Assembly (NCBI RefSeq): GCF_003172915.1
Contig: NZ_QGKU01000034.1
Location: forward strand, 1,349 to 65,348
Source: Meridianimarinicoccus roseus
Lineage (GTDB): Bacteria; Pseudomonadota; Alphaproteobacteria; Rhodobacterales; Rhodobacteraceae
Reading direction: 5' to 3'
Length of the DNA: 64,000 nucleotides
Positions 10,716-18,902 of this stretch are shown here, piece by piece. Each line of letters begins with the position of its first letter. Position 1 is the first letter of the stretch. The notes beneath the pieces were generated by a model, which did not search any database, had not been told where the DNA came from, and saw only the letters and a list, made by a program, of their open reading frames with translations. Made by a program: the position numbers and the translations under genes.

Positions 10716-11972
10716 TCAGGCGGCGTCTTTCTCCTGGTCCTGCTGCACCTCTAGCGCCATTGCGGCGGTTTCCGGCGTGACCGGGCGGCCCGGCGTTGCG
10801 GCGACGAATCCCGACTTGTCCTTCTCGGCCACTGCGGCGCGCAGGGCGATGCGTGACAGCGTGAACAGGATCAGCAGGGCGTGGGCCACGACCGAGGTCA
10901 GGAACAGACCCTGTTCGCCCAGTTTCGACATCGCGATCCCCGCCGCCAGCGGACCGATGATCGATCCCAGCCCGAACACCATCAGCAGCCCGCCGCTGGT
11001 CTGGATGAAGCTGCCCTCGGCCGCGTGGTCGTTGGCATGGGCAAGGATGACCGGATACATCGCGAAAACGGATGCCCCGAACAGGGCCGCCAGTGCAAGG
11101 TTCATCGCGCGGCCCTCGGGGGCAAGCAGGATGAAGGCCGCATCGGCGACCATCGCCAGAAGGGCAAGCAGGATCAGCACCTTGCGCCGGTCCACCCGGT
11201 CCGACATCCAGCCGACAGGGATCTGGCTGGCCGCGCCGGCGAGGATCGGGATGCTGGTAAACAGCGCGATCGTGGTCAGTACCAGCCCGACCCGATCGGC
11301 ATAGACCGCGGCCAGCGTGCCAAAGGCGCTGTTGGATATGCCGACGAGGAAAACCCCGACCACGGCGACGGGTGAATTGCGCCACAGACCGCGCAGGTCA
11401 AGCTTCACGCTGACCAGCGGGTTCGGCGCGGCGCTGGACGAGATCGCGGTCGGCACCAGAGCGAGGCAGTAGAACACCGCGCCGATCACGAAGAAAGTGT
11501 AGCCCGCCGTGCTGCCCAGCGTCAGCGCCATCTGTCCTGCCGTCGTCGCTGCGAGGTTGACCATCGTGTAGATCCCGAACACTCGCCCCCGCGAGCCTGG
11601 ATCGGTCCGTTCGCTCAGCCAACTTTCGACGATCATCGCCGCCCCAGCGAAGCAGAAGCCCGAAATCGCGCGCAGCGGCAGCCACGCGGCGGGGTCGATC
11701 AGCACAAGAGACATCAGGATGGCCACCGCAGCCAGCGCGCACATCACGCTGAAGGACCTGATGTGGCCGACCCGACCCACAAGGCGCGGCGTCAGCAGGC
11801 AACCCGACACATAGCCGATCGCCCAGGCCGTGCCCAGAAGGCCCAGTGCGGTCGCGCTGAAGCCTTCGGCCGACCCTCGAACGGGCAGCAGAAGCGCATT
11901 GATGCCGCCAGCGAAGAGCAGCAACGCGGAGCCGAGCAGCAGGGCCGCGACGGGAAGGAAATGCCGTATCAT
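10716..11972 (-). CDS. MFS transporter, YcaD/YfkF-like
   Basis: 418-residue inner-membrane protein with about 12 hydrophobic segments in two halves. It shows the MFS loop motif GWMSDRVDRRKVLIL in the second half and RLVGRVGHIR in the first. Hallmarks of the sugar-phosphate-like/YcaD subgroup include ESWLSERTDPGSRGRVFGIY. Substrate unknown. ATG at 11972 (MIRHFLPV) is preferred. Just upstream is a 55-codon frame whose stop overlaps this ATG. It is convergent with icd. Confidence 0.85.
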   Translation of the reverse strand: MIRHFLPVAALLLGSALLLFAGGINALLLPVRGSAEGFSATALGLLGTAWAIGYVSGCLLTPRLVGRVGHIRSFSVMCALAAVAILMSLVLIDPAAWLPLRAISGFCFAGAAMIVESWLSERTDPGSRGRVFGIYTMVNLAATTAGQMALTLGSTAGYTFFVIGAVFYCLALVPTAISSSAAPNPLVSVKLDLRGLWRNSPVAVVGVFLVGISNSAFGTLAAVYADRVGLVLTTIALFTSIPILAGAASQIPVGWMSDRVDRRKVLILLALLAMVADAAFILLAPEGRAMNLALAALFGASVFAMYPVILAHANDHAAEGSFIQTSGGLLMVFGLGSIIGPLAAGIAMSKLGEQGLFLTSVVAHALLILFTLSRIALRAAVAEKDKSGFVAATPGRPVTPETAAMALEVQQDQEKDAA

Positions 11973-12530
11973 GCTGCCATCCCTACACAAGCTCTGCGGG
12001 CATTGGAACCGCCGCCAAAGGGGGCGCAGCGCAATGCCTGCCGCAAGTCGCTGAAACGGGTGGCAGCGAAGGCAAAGCGACGGCCGGTGGCCGCCAGAAA
12101 CTCGTTAAGAACACTCGGGCACTCGGCAAGGTACATGATCCGTTGCGCGGTGGCGGCCTGCCCGCGCGACGGAACCGGGACCGGCTGCGCGGCACTGGTG
12201 GCCGGCTTCCGGAGAAGGAGGCCCCGGCGCCAAATGGGCGCCGGGGGTGTCCGGCAGGACGACCATCGGGACAGGGGGTCGTCGTTCTGCCGTATGAGTT
12301 GCTTAACGGCGCGATGCGGCGCGATTTCATACCCGCAAAACGGGAATTGGCCGTCTCTTTCGTGTGGCCGGGGCGCCTTTGGTAGAGGTGTCTGTGCCCG
12401 TTCGACAGATGCGCTCGGACCGGGCCGCGACTTGCGTTTCGCAGCGCAGCGGGTAAGCCCGGGGGACTGGCCACGCGCGCCGCCGACAAGCGGGCCGGGG
12501 TGAGCGGCCAGGCGGATCGAGGAGACAGAG
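11973..12530. other. 558-base gap between the MFS and kinase genes
   Basis: No recognisable protein is encoded. A minus-strand 55-codon frame (ATG 12136 to stop 11969) overlaps the MFS start as ATGA and might be a small coupled gene, but its sequence is unfamiliar and its start has only a weak ribosome binding site. A very stable hairpin lies at 12222-12246. The Shine-Dalgarno of the kinase gene (GAGGAGA) is at the right end. Confidence 0.4.
12222..12246. repeat. Perfect 10-base GC stem-loop in the gap
   Basis: CCCCGGCGCC and GGCGCCGGGG pair perfectly around the 5-base loop AAATG. There is no T-run on either strand, so it is not a simple intrinsic terminator. It could be an RNA structural element or a factor-assisted end. 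Confidence 0.45.
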
Positions 12531-13205
12531 ATGAGCACAGCTCGGGGCGGAACGATGCCGAATACCGTGACGGAGGCCGCGCTGGCCGACCGCATCGCGG
12601 CGCTGGATGACGGAAGCACGCGGCGCATCATCGCGATTGTCGGTGCGCCGGGATCCGGCAAATCGACCCTGGCCGAGGGGCTGGAGAAGGCACTGAACGC
12701 GCAGGCGCCGGGGCGTGCAACTGTGCTGCCGATGGACGGTTTCCATTTCGACGATGCAGTGCTGCGTCAGATGGACCGGCTGCCGTGGAAAGGTGCGCCG
12801 GACACGTATGACGTGGGCGGTCTGCGTTCCGCACTGCTCCGGCTCAGGGCCAATGAGGAAGACGCCATCGCCGTGCCGGTGTTCGACCGCGCGCTGGAAA
12901 TCTCGCGCGGAAGCGCGCGGCTGGTCCCGCCCGAAGCGCGGCTGATCCTTGCCGAAGGCAATTGGTTGCTGCTGGACGAGGCACCCTGGTCCACGCTTGC
13001 AGGCCTGTTCGACCTGACCGTCATGCTCGACGTGCCCGAGGCCGAACTGCGCCGCCGGCTGACCGCCCGTTGGGAGCACTACGGCCTAGAACCGACGCAG
13101 ATCGCGCACAAGCTGGATGGCAACGATCTTCCGAACGGCCGCCGGATGCGCGACAACAGCCGCCCCGCAGACTTGACCGTGCTTCAGGGCGACGCCCCGG
13201 CCTGA
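12531..13205 (+). CDS. P-loop nucleoside/sugar kinase-like protein (YggC/FrcK-like)
   Basis: 224-residue P-loop kinase of the uridine kinase/pantothenate kinase-like group. Walker A is GAPGSGKST at residues 38-46; the substrate region is MDGFHFDDAVL, with GAPDTYDVGGLRSAL and AEGNWLLLDE downstream. C-terminal NGRRMRDNSRPADLTV is typical of the FrcK/YggC subgroup, which in Sinorhizobium sits with a fructose transporter, but the substrate here is unknown. ATG at 12531 has GAGGAGA upstream; an internal ATG at 12555 is possible. It ends at its own terminator, so it is separate from the following polyol operon. Confidence 0.75.
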   Translation: MSTARGGTMPNTVTEAALADRIAALDDGSTRRIIAIVGAPGSGKSTLAEGLEKALNAQAPGRATVLPMDGFHFDDAVLRQMDRLPWKGAPDTYDVGGLRSALLRLRANEEDAIAVPVFDRALEISRGSARLVPPEARLILAEGNWLLLDEAPWSTLAGLFDLTVMLDVPEAELRRRLTARWEHYGLEPTQIAHKLDGNDLPNGRRMRDNSRPADLTVLQGDAPA

Positions 13206-13235
13206 CCGCGGTTCGACTGCCCGAAAACACCCTCA

Positions 13236-13267
13236 ACCCGCCGCGCGCAGCGCTGGCGGGTCTTTTT
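13236..13267 (+). terminator. Rho-independent terminator after the kinase gene
   Basis: ACCCGCC (13236-13242) pairs with GGCGGGT (13255-13261), a perfect 7-base stem with a 12-base loop, followed by CTTTTT. It separates the kinase gene from the polyol operon. Confidence 0.82.
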
Positions 13268-13337
13268 CGGTGGGTGCTTGCCCCGGCTTGCCCCGCGCCA
13301 TGGGCACAACCTTGCCGCGGCGCGGCGGAAGAATTCG

Positions 13338-13413
13338 TTGACAGTCCAGCGCTAACGGTGAAAGAAATTACGCAAGGTGTAAAAAACTACAAAATCGACG
13401 CCGGGGGAGGAAG
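13338..13413 (+). promoter_or_regulatory. Probable promoter/operator region of the polyol operon
   Basis: A consensus TTGACA lies at 13338-13343, followed by an unusually A-rich tract up to about 13395 and the Shine-Dalgarno GGGGAGG before the regulator gene. I cannot identify a clean -10 at 16-18 bases. The region is the only candidate promoter for the genes to 28955, and SorC-family regulators normally act on their own upstream region. Confidence 0.4.
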
Positions 13414-13419
13414 GACCAC

Positions 13420-14385
13420 ATGCCGCGCAACGGTCTTGCGATCGACAGCGAAGACAGCCTCGCGATCCGTGCGGCCTGGCTTCACTATGCGGGCGGTCTG
13501 ACCCAGGCGGCGGTCGCCAAGCGGCTGGGCATCGCCAACGTCAAGGCGCACAGGCTGATCACGCGGGCCACGCAGAATGGCGCGATAAAGGTCACCATCG
13601 ACGGTGACATCGCCGAATGCGTCGCGCTGGAAACCGAACTCGCCGATCGCTTCGGGCTGGAATATTGCGAGGTCACGCCAGATCTCGGCGAGGAAGGGCT
13701 GCCGATCCGCACGCTGGGCGTCGCGGGGGCGGCTTTCCTTCGGCGCGAGATTTCGGGTGGGCAGAACCGCACCATCGGGTTGGGGCACGGGCGCACGCTG
13801 TCAGCCGCTGTCAACGAGATGCCACGCTTCGATGCGCGCGGCGTGCAGTTCGTGTCGCTGCTGGGCGGACTGACGCGGAACTACGCCGCCAACCCGCATG
13901 ACGTGATGCACCGCATCGCCGAGAAGACCGGCGCGGCGGCTTATGTCATGCCGGTGCCGTTCTTCGCCAACACACTTGAAGACCGGTCGGTGCTGCTGTC
14001 GCAGCGCGGGGTCAGTGACGTGTTCGGCCTTGCGGCAAGCGCCGATCTCAAGGTCGTCGGTATCGGAACGTCGCGGCCAGAAGCCTCGCTGGTTTCGAGC
14101 GGCATGATCGAGGGGACCGAGATCCGCGACGTGCAGCAGAAGGGCGGCGTGGGCGAGATGCTGGGTCATTTCTTCGATGCGCAGGGCGCCCCGATCGAAA
14201 CCATGCTGACCGAACGGACGCTGTCGATCGGCCTCGATGACATCCGCGATGCGCGGATCGTCGCGCTGGCCGGCGGCGACGAGAAGACCGGCGCGATCCG
14301 GTCTGTGCTGATGAGCGGCTGCCTGAGCGGGCTCATCACCGACGAGCGCACGGCAATGGCGCTGGTCAAGAACGAACCGTCCTGA
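13420..14385 (+). CDS. eryD: SorC-family sugar-responsive regulator, EryD-like
   Basis: 321-residue regulator with an N-terminal HTH (LHYAGGLTQAAVAKRLGIANVKAHRLI, about 25-50, split by family convention) and a C-terminal sugar-phosphate-binding domain from about residue 60 (IGLGHGRTLSAAV, VSLLGGLTRN, DVFGLAASADLKVVGIG). EryD of Brucella and Sinorhizobium belongs to this family and represses the erythritol operon, with relief by a pathway intermediate. It is the first gene, 30 bases before the binding protein gene, so it probably autoregulates the whole unit. The symbol rests on context as well as similarity. Confidence 0.78.
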   Translation: MPRNGLAIDSEDSLAIRAAWLHYAGGLTQAAVAKRLGIANVKAHRLITRATQNGAIKVTIDGDIAECVALETELADRFGLEYCEVTPDLGEEGLPIRTLGVAGAAFLRREISGGQNRTIGLGHGRTLSAAVNEMPRFDARGVQFVSLLGGLTRNYAANPHDVMHRIAEKTGAAAYVMPVPFFANTLEDRSVLLSQRGVSDVFGLAASADLKVVGIGTSRPEASLVSSGMIEGTEIRDVQQKGGVGEMLGHFFDAQGAPIETMLTERTLSIGLDDIRDARIVALAGGDEKTGAIRSVLMSGCLSGLITDERTAMALVKNEPS

Positions 14386-14415
14386 AAGCAGGACATCACT
14401 GGGGAGGAGAACCCG

Positions 14416-15861
14416 ATGTACGACAAGGAAAAGACGCTGGTCGACGCCTACATGAGCGGCTCGCTAAGCCGACGCGGCCTGATCAAGAGCCTCGGTGCGA
14501 TGGGCGTGACCGCCGCCACCGCCGGCGTTCTGGTCAACGCGGCGGCGACGCGAGCGCTGGCACAGAACGGCTTCGACTGGAAGAAGCACGCCGGAACCAC
14601 GGTGAAGCTGCTGCTGAACAAGCACCCCTATACCGACGCGATGATCGCCAACCTTGAGAACTTCAAGGAGCTGACAGGGATGGACGTGCAGTATGACGTC
14701 TTCCCCGAGGACGTGTATTTCGACAAGGTCACCGCCGCGCTGTCGTCGGGTTCGAGCGAATACGACGCCTTCATGACCGGCGCTTACATGACCTGGACCT
14801 ATGGCCCGGCAGGCTGGGTCGAAGACCTGAACGAATGGATCACCGACGCGTCCAAGACGAACCCGGACTACAACTGGGACGACATGCTGGAAGGCGTGCG
14901 CGCCTCCTGCGCCTGGAACGGCCGTCCGGGCGGGCAGCTCGGGTCCGACGATGCCAAGCAGTGGTGCATCCCGTGGGGCTATGAGCAGAACAACCTGACC
15001 TACAATGCCGCGATGCTGGACAAGGCGGGCGTGGGCGTGCCCGGCAACCTCGACGAATTGATCGACGCCGCCGCGGCAGCGCAGGCCGCCAATGACGGCA
15101 TCTATGGCGTCGGCGTGCGCGGCTCGCGCAGCTGGGCGACGATCCATCCCGGCTTCCTGTCCGGCTATGCCAACTTCGGCCAGAAGGACCTTAACGTCAG
15201 CGATGACGGGATGCTGTCGGCCGCCATGAACACCGATGTCTCGAAGGACTATCACGCCAAGTGGGTGAAGATGATCCAGGACAGCGGCGCGCCTGACTGG
15301 TCCACCCATACCTGGTACCAGGTCGGCACCGATCTGGGCGCGGGCAAGTCGGCGATGATCTTCGACGCCGACATCCTGGGCTACTTCATGAACGGGGCGG
15401 GCAACGCGATGGAAGGCCAGCTGGCCTATGCGCCCTTCGCGCCGAACCCGGCCGCCGACGCGCCGACGCCGAACATCTGGATCTGGTCGCTGGCCATGTC
15501 CACCTTTTCGCAGCAGAAGGACGCGGCGTGGTACTTCCTGCAGTGGGCGTCCGGCCCCGAGCACGCGCTGTTCGGTGCGACGCAGATGGACTTCGTCAAC
15601 CCCGTCCGCAAGTCGGTCTGGGCCGACAGCGGGTTCCGCGACCGCCTGTCCGGCAGCTATCCGGGCTATGTGGACATGCACGACAAGTCGGCACCGGGCG
15701 CGAAGATTCACTTCACCGCACAGCCGCTGTTCTTCGATCTGACGACCGAATGGGCCGCCTCGCTGCAGAAGATGGTCGCCGGCGAGGTGCCGGTTGACGA
15801 GGGACTGGACCAACTGGCCGAAAGCGTGAACCGGCAGCTCAAGGAAGCCGGACTGGGCTGA
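14416..15861 (+). CDS. Polyol ABC transporter, periplasmic binding protein
   Basis: 481-residue extracellular solute-binding protein of the carbohydrate uptake (CUT1-like) group. A twin-arginine-like export signal is visible: SRRGLIKSLGAMGVTAAT followed by a hydrophobic stretch and ALAQNG cleavage at about residue 50. Mature-protein features include DVFPEDVYFDKVTAALSSG, IPWGYEQNNLTYNAAMLDKAG and a C-terminal region rich in Trp/Tyr. It should deliver a polyol, probably erythritol, to the permeases downstream. A stem-loop between this gene and the permeases may raise its expression relative to them. Confidence 0.88.
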   Translation: MYDKEKTLVDAYMSGSLSRRGLIKSLGAMGVTAATAGVLVNAAATRALAQNGFDWKKHAGTTVKLLLNKHPYTDAMIANLENFKELTGMDVQYDVFPEDVYFDKVTAALSSGSSEYDAFMTGAYMTWTYGPAGWVEDLNEWITDASKTNPDYNWDDMLEGVRASCAWNGRPGGQLGSDDAKQWCIPWGYEQNNLTYNAAMLDKAGVGVPGNLDELIDAAAAAQAANDGIYGVGVRGSRSWATIHPGFLSGYANFGQKDLNVSDDGMLSAAMNTDVSKDYHAKWVKMIQDSGAPDWSTHTWYQVGTDLGAGKSAMIFDADILGYFMNGAGNAMEGQLAYAPFAPNPAADAPTPNIWIWSLAMSTFSQQKDAAWYFLQWASGPEHALFGATQMDFVNPVRKSVWADSGFRDRLSGSYPGYVDMHDKSAPGAKIHFTAQPLFFDLTTEWAASLQKMVAGEVPVDEGLDQLAESVNRQLKEAGLG

Positions 15862-15876
15862 CCGCCCGCATTGGAA

Positions 15877-15902
15877 GGGGCGCCCGCACAGCCGGGCGTC
15901 CC
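15877..15902 (+). repeat. Intercistronic stem-loop after the binding-protein gene
   Basis: GGGGCGCCCG and CGGGCGTCCC form a 10-base stem with one G-U pair and a 6-base loop, 16 bases after the binding-protein stop. No T-run follows, which fits mRNA stabilisation or partial attenuation instead of full termination. Confidence 0.6.
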
Positions 15903-15984
15903 GACCCCGATCGACCTACCCTGACCACCCGAGCACCGCATCCGGGGGCGCGCCGTCGCCCCCGGACCACGGGAGAGATGTGCC

Positions 15985-16908
15985 ATGACCCAGACCGCCC
16001 CGGCCGCGCTGCCGCGCCGCCGCTTCCGCGTAGGCCGCCGTGCCTTGCCCTATCTGCTGAGCCTGCCGGCCCTGCTGACCTGCATCGGCATCCTGATCCC
16101 GTTCTTCACCGCGGTCGTCTATTCGCTGCAGCGCTACCGTTTGTCCCAGCCCTGGGCGCGCAAGTTCAACTGGGGGGAAAACTATCTCAACTTCATGTCC
16201 GACCCGGCGTTCTGGAACACCTTCAAGGTGTCGATGTCCTACGCCATCCTGACCGTCGGCATCGAATTGCTGCTGGGCCTCGGGATCGCGCTGCTTTTGC
16301 AGAAACGCACGCGGTTCAACAACTTCGTGTCGATCATGCTGCTGATGCCGCTGATGACCGCGCCCGCGCTGGCCTCTCTCATGTGGAAGCTGATGACCAA
16401 TCCCGGCTTCGGCATCCTGAGCTATTTCGCCGAGCTTCTCGGGTTCGAGGATTTCCGCTGGGCTTCTGATCCGTCCACCGCGCTGCTGACAGTGGTGATC
16501 GTTGATGTGTGGGTCTACACGCCCTTCATCATGATCCTGCTGTTGGCCGGTCTGCGGTCGCTGCCGACCCAACCGTTCGAGGCCGCGTCGCTGGACGGGG
16601 TGCCGCGCCTGTTCGTGTTCTGGCGCATCACGCTGCCGATGCTGACGCCGTTCCTTCTGACCGCGACGCTGTTCCGCGTGATCGAAAGCATCCAGCAGTT
16701 CGACATCATCTATGCCATGACCCAGGGCGGCCCCGGCGACAAGCTGACCGTGTTCCAGGTCGAGGCGTATCTCAACTTCTTCCAGTTCACCAATGTGGGC
16801 CGGTCGGCGGCGCTGCTGATGATCCTTTGGGCGATCACCTACTTCCTGTCGAACGTCTTCATCAAGAACTGGCTGCGGCTGCGTGAAAAGCAGCGCGGCG
16901 AAGCGTAA
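15985..16908 (+). CDS. Polyol ABC transporter permease, subunit 1
   Basis: 307-residue inner-membrane permease of the MalF/UgpA type with six predicted membrane segments. The EAA loop that contacts the ATPases is visible as EAASLDGVPRLFVFWRITLP near residues 197-216. The N terminus is basic (RRRFRVGRRALPYLL). It precedes the partner permease by 11 bases and should form a heterodimeric channel with it. Confidence 0.9.
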   Translation: MTQTAPAALPRRRFRVGRRALPYLLSLPALLTCIGILIPFFTAVVYSLQRYRLSQPWARKFNWGENYLNFMSDPAFWNTFKVSMSYAILTVGIELLLGLGIALLLQKRTRFNNFVSIMLLMPLMTAPALASLMWKLMTNPGFGILSYFAELLGFEDFRWASDPSTALLTVVIVDVWVYTPFIMILLLAGLRSLPTQPFEAASLDGVPRLFVFWRITLPMLTPFLLTATLFRVIESIQQFDIIYAMTQGGPGDKLTVFQVEAYLNFFQFTNVGRSAALLMILWAITYFLSNVFIKNWLRLREKQRGEA

Positions 16909-16919
16909 CGGAGCCTTCC

Positions 16920-17777
16920 ATGGACACTGTCTCTCCCCTCGAACGGGTGTTGCGCGGCCTCGCCATCACGGTCGTCATCCTGTTCTTCATGTTCCCCATC
17001 GTCTGGATCTTTCTGATGAGCTTCCAGACCAACGAAACCATCCTGCGGGTGCCGCCTTCCGTCGTCTTCGAACCGACGCTGACCAACTACACCGCGCTGA
17101 TCACCGGCAAGCTGGAAACCGCTGCGGGGACGCTGGAAATCGCCTTCATGCGGAATTTGTGGAATTCGCTTTTCCTGTCCACGGCGTCGGTCGCGGTCGG
17201 CCTGCTGCTGGGTGTACCCGCCGCCTATGCCTTCGGCCGACTGAAATTCCGCGGGTCCGAGGACATCGCCTTCACGCTGCTCAGTTTCCGCTTCGCGCCG
17301 CCGCTGCTGGTGCTGCTGCCGCTGACCATCTACTTCCAGAAGATCGGTCTGGCCGATACCTATGTCGGGCTGATCTGGGTGTACCAGCTGATCGTGCTGC
17401 CGCTGATCCTGTGGATCGTGCGTGGCTATTTCGAAGATATTCCCGCCGACATCGAGTACGCCTACCGGATCGCGGGTCACAGCTGGTTCTCCACGTTCCG
17501 CAAGATCGCGCTGCCGTTGGCCGGACCCGGCATCGCGGCGGCTGGGCTTCTCGCTTTCATCTTCGCCTGGAACAACTTTATCTTCGCGCTGGTGCTGGCA
17601 TCGGCCGACAAGCAGCCGGTGACGGTGGGCGCGCTGGCTTTCGTGACGGCGTCGGGCATCCAGTACGGGCAGGTCGCGGCCGGCATCGTGCTGTCCATCG
17701 CGCCAACCTTCGCGCTCGCCCTTTATGCCCAGCGGTACCTTGTCGAAGGCCTGTCGCTCGGCGCGGTGAAAGGATAA
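16920..17777 (+). CDS. Polyol ABC transporter permease, subunit 2
   Basis: 285-residue MalG/UgpE-type permease with six membrane segments. The EAA loop is IEYAYRIAGHSWFSTFRKIA around residues 180-199, with Ala-Tyr replacing the common EAA-like start. The C terminus ends in the usual QRYLVEGLSLGAVKG. The ATG at 16920 follows the first permease closely, and the first ATPase gene begins 3 bases after its stop. Confidence 0.9.
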   Translation: MDTVSPLERVLRGLAITVVILFFMFPIVWIFLMSFQTNETILRVPPSVVFEPTLTNYTALITGKLETAAGTLEIAFMRNLWNSLFLSTASVAVGLLLGVPAAYAFGRLKFRGSEDIAFTLLSFRFAPPLLVLLPLTIYFQKIGLADTYVGLIWVYQLIVLPLILWIVRGYFEDIPADIEYAYRIAGHSWFSTFRKIALPLAGPGIAAAGLLAFIFAWNNFIFALVLASADKQPVTVGALAFVTASGIQYGQVAAGIVLSIAPTFALALYAQRYLVEGLSLGAVKG

Positions 17778-17780
17778 CGC

Positions 17781-18902
17781 ATGTCACTGAAACTCACCGA
17801 CATCGTCAAACGCTTCAAGACCGAGACCGTGCTCGACGGGGTGTCCCTGTCGGTCGGGCGCGGTGAGACGCTGGTCCTGTTCGGCCCATCCGGGGCGGGC
17901 AAGACGGTGCTGCTGCGGCTGATCGCGGGCGTGGTGGACCCCGACGGTGGCACCATCGAGATCGAGGGGCGCGACATGGACGGGGTCGAGCCGGAGGATC
18001 GCGGCATCGGGATGGCGTTTCAGAACTTCGCGCTGTTCCCGCACATGGACGCGATGGCCAACATCGCCAGCCCGCTGACCGCGCGGCGCACGGGCCGCGA
18101 GGCGATAGCCGAAACCGTGGGTAAAGTGGCGCGGATGCTCAAGATCGACCACGTGCTGCACCACAAACCCAAAGAGCTGTCGAACGGGCAGAAGCAGCGC
18201 ACCGCGCTGGCCCGCGCGCTGGCGGGTGCGCCGCAGATCCTGCTGCTGGACGACCCGCTGCGCAACGTGGACGCCAAGCTGCGGTTCGAGATGCGGCTGG
18301 AACTGCCGCGCCTGTTGCGCAGCCAGGACGCCACCGTGATCTACGTCACGCAGGACTACAAGGAGGCGATGGCGCTTGGCGACCGGATCGCGGTGATGAA
18401 CGGCCATGGCATCCAGCAGATCGGCACGCCCGAAGACATTTACCTGCGCCCCGCAAATATCGAGATCGCACGCCTGTTCGGCGATCCGGTGATCAACCTG
18501 CTGGACGTGGTGCCCGAGGCCGCCGACGGCAGTGGAGGCGTGCAGGTCCGCCTTTCGGACCAGCCGGTCGCGCTGGTCGGCGGCTATGCGGGCACGGTGG
18601 GCACCGACTGCGTGCTCGGCCTGCGACCCGAGGCGATGCGCTTCGTCGATCCCGGCACCCCCGGCGCCATCCCGGTGGAGGTAGAGGCTGAAACCCCGCT
18701 GAACGAGAAGACCGTGACGCTGACGCTGACCCAGCGAGGCCGCGAGATCATGGTCTCGCGCCCCAGCGGTATGCCGGGCCCGGATCAAGGCACCGCATAT
18801 GTGGCGGTCGATGCCAAGGACGCGCTGCTGTTCGATCGCGCCACCGGCCAGCGCATCGCGCCGGGCGCGCACAGCCCCGCGCTGCAGGAGGACGTCGCAT
18901 GA
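17781..18902 (+). CDS. Polyol ABC transporter ATPase 1, altered catalytic residues
   Basis: 373-residue MalK/UgpC-like ATPase. Walker A GPSGAGKT (35-42) and Q-loop AFQNFALFP (Gln81) are normal. Three catalytic positions differ from consensus: the signature reads LSNGQ (133-137), Walker B ends LLLDDP so the catalytic Glu is Asp158, and the switch His is Gln191 (VTQDYKEAM). A TOBE-like regulatory domain fills residues from about 240. Its stop overlaps the start of the second ATPase, which has intact Glu and His. GlpS/GlpT of rhizobial glycerol transporters are a precedent for paired ATPases. Confidence 0.9.
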   Translation: MSLKLTDIVKRFKTETVLDGVSLSVGRGETLVLFGPSGAGKTVLLRLIAGVVDPDGGTIEIEGRDMDGVEPEDRGIGMAFQNFALFPHMDAMANIASPLTARRTGREAIAETVGKVARMLKIDHVLHHKPKELSNGQKQRTALARALAGAPQILLLDDPLRNVDAKLRFEMRLELPRLLRSQDATVIYVTQDYKEAMALGDRIAVMNGHGIQQIGTPEDIYLRPANIEIARLFGDPVINLLDVVPEAADGSGGVQVRLSDQPVALVGGYAGTVGTDCVLGLRPEAMRFVDPGTPGAIPVEVEAETPLNEKTVTLTLTQRGREIMVSRPSGMPGPDQGTAYVAVDAKDALLFDRATGQRIAPGAHSPALQEDVA

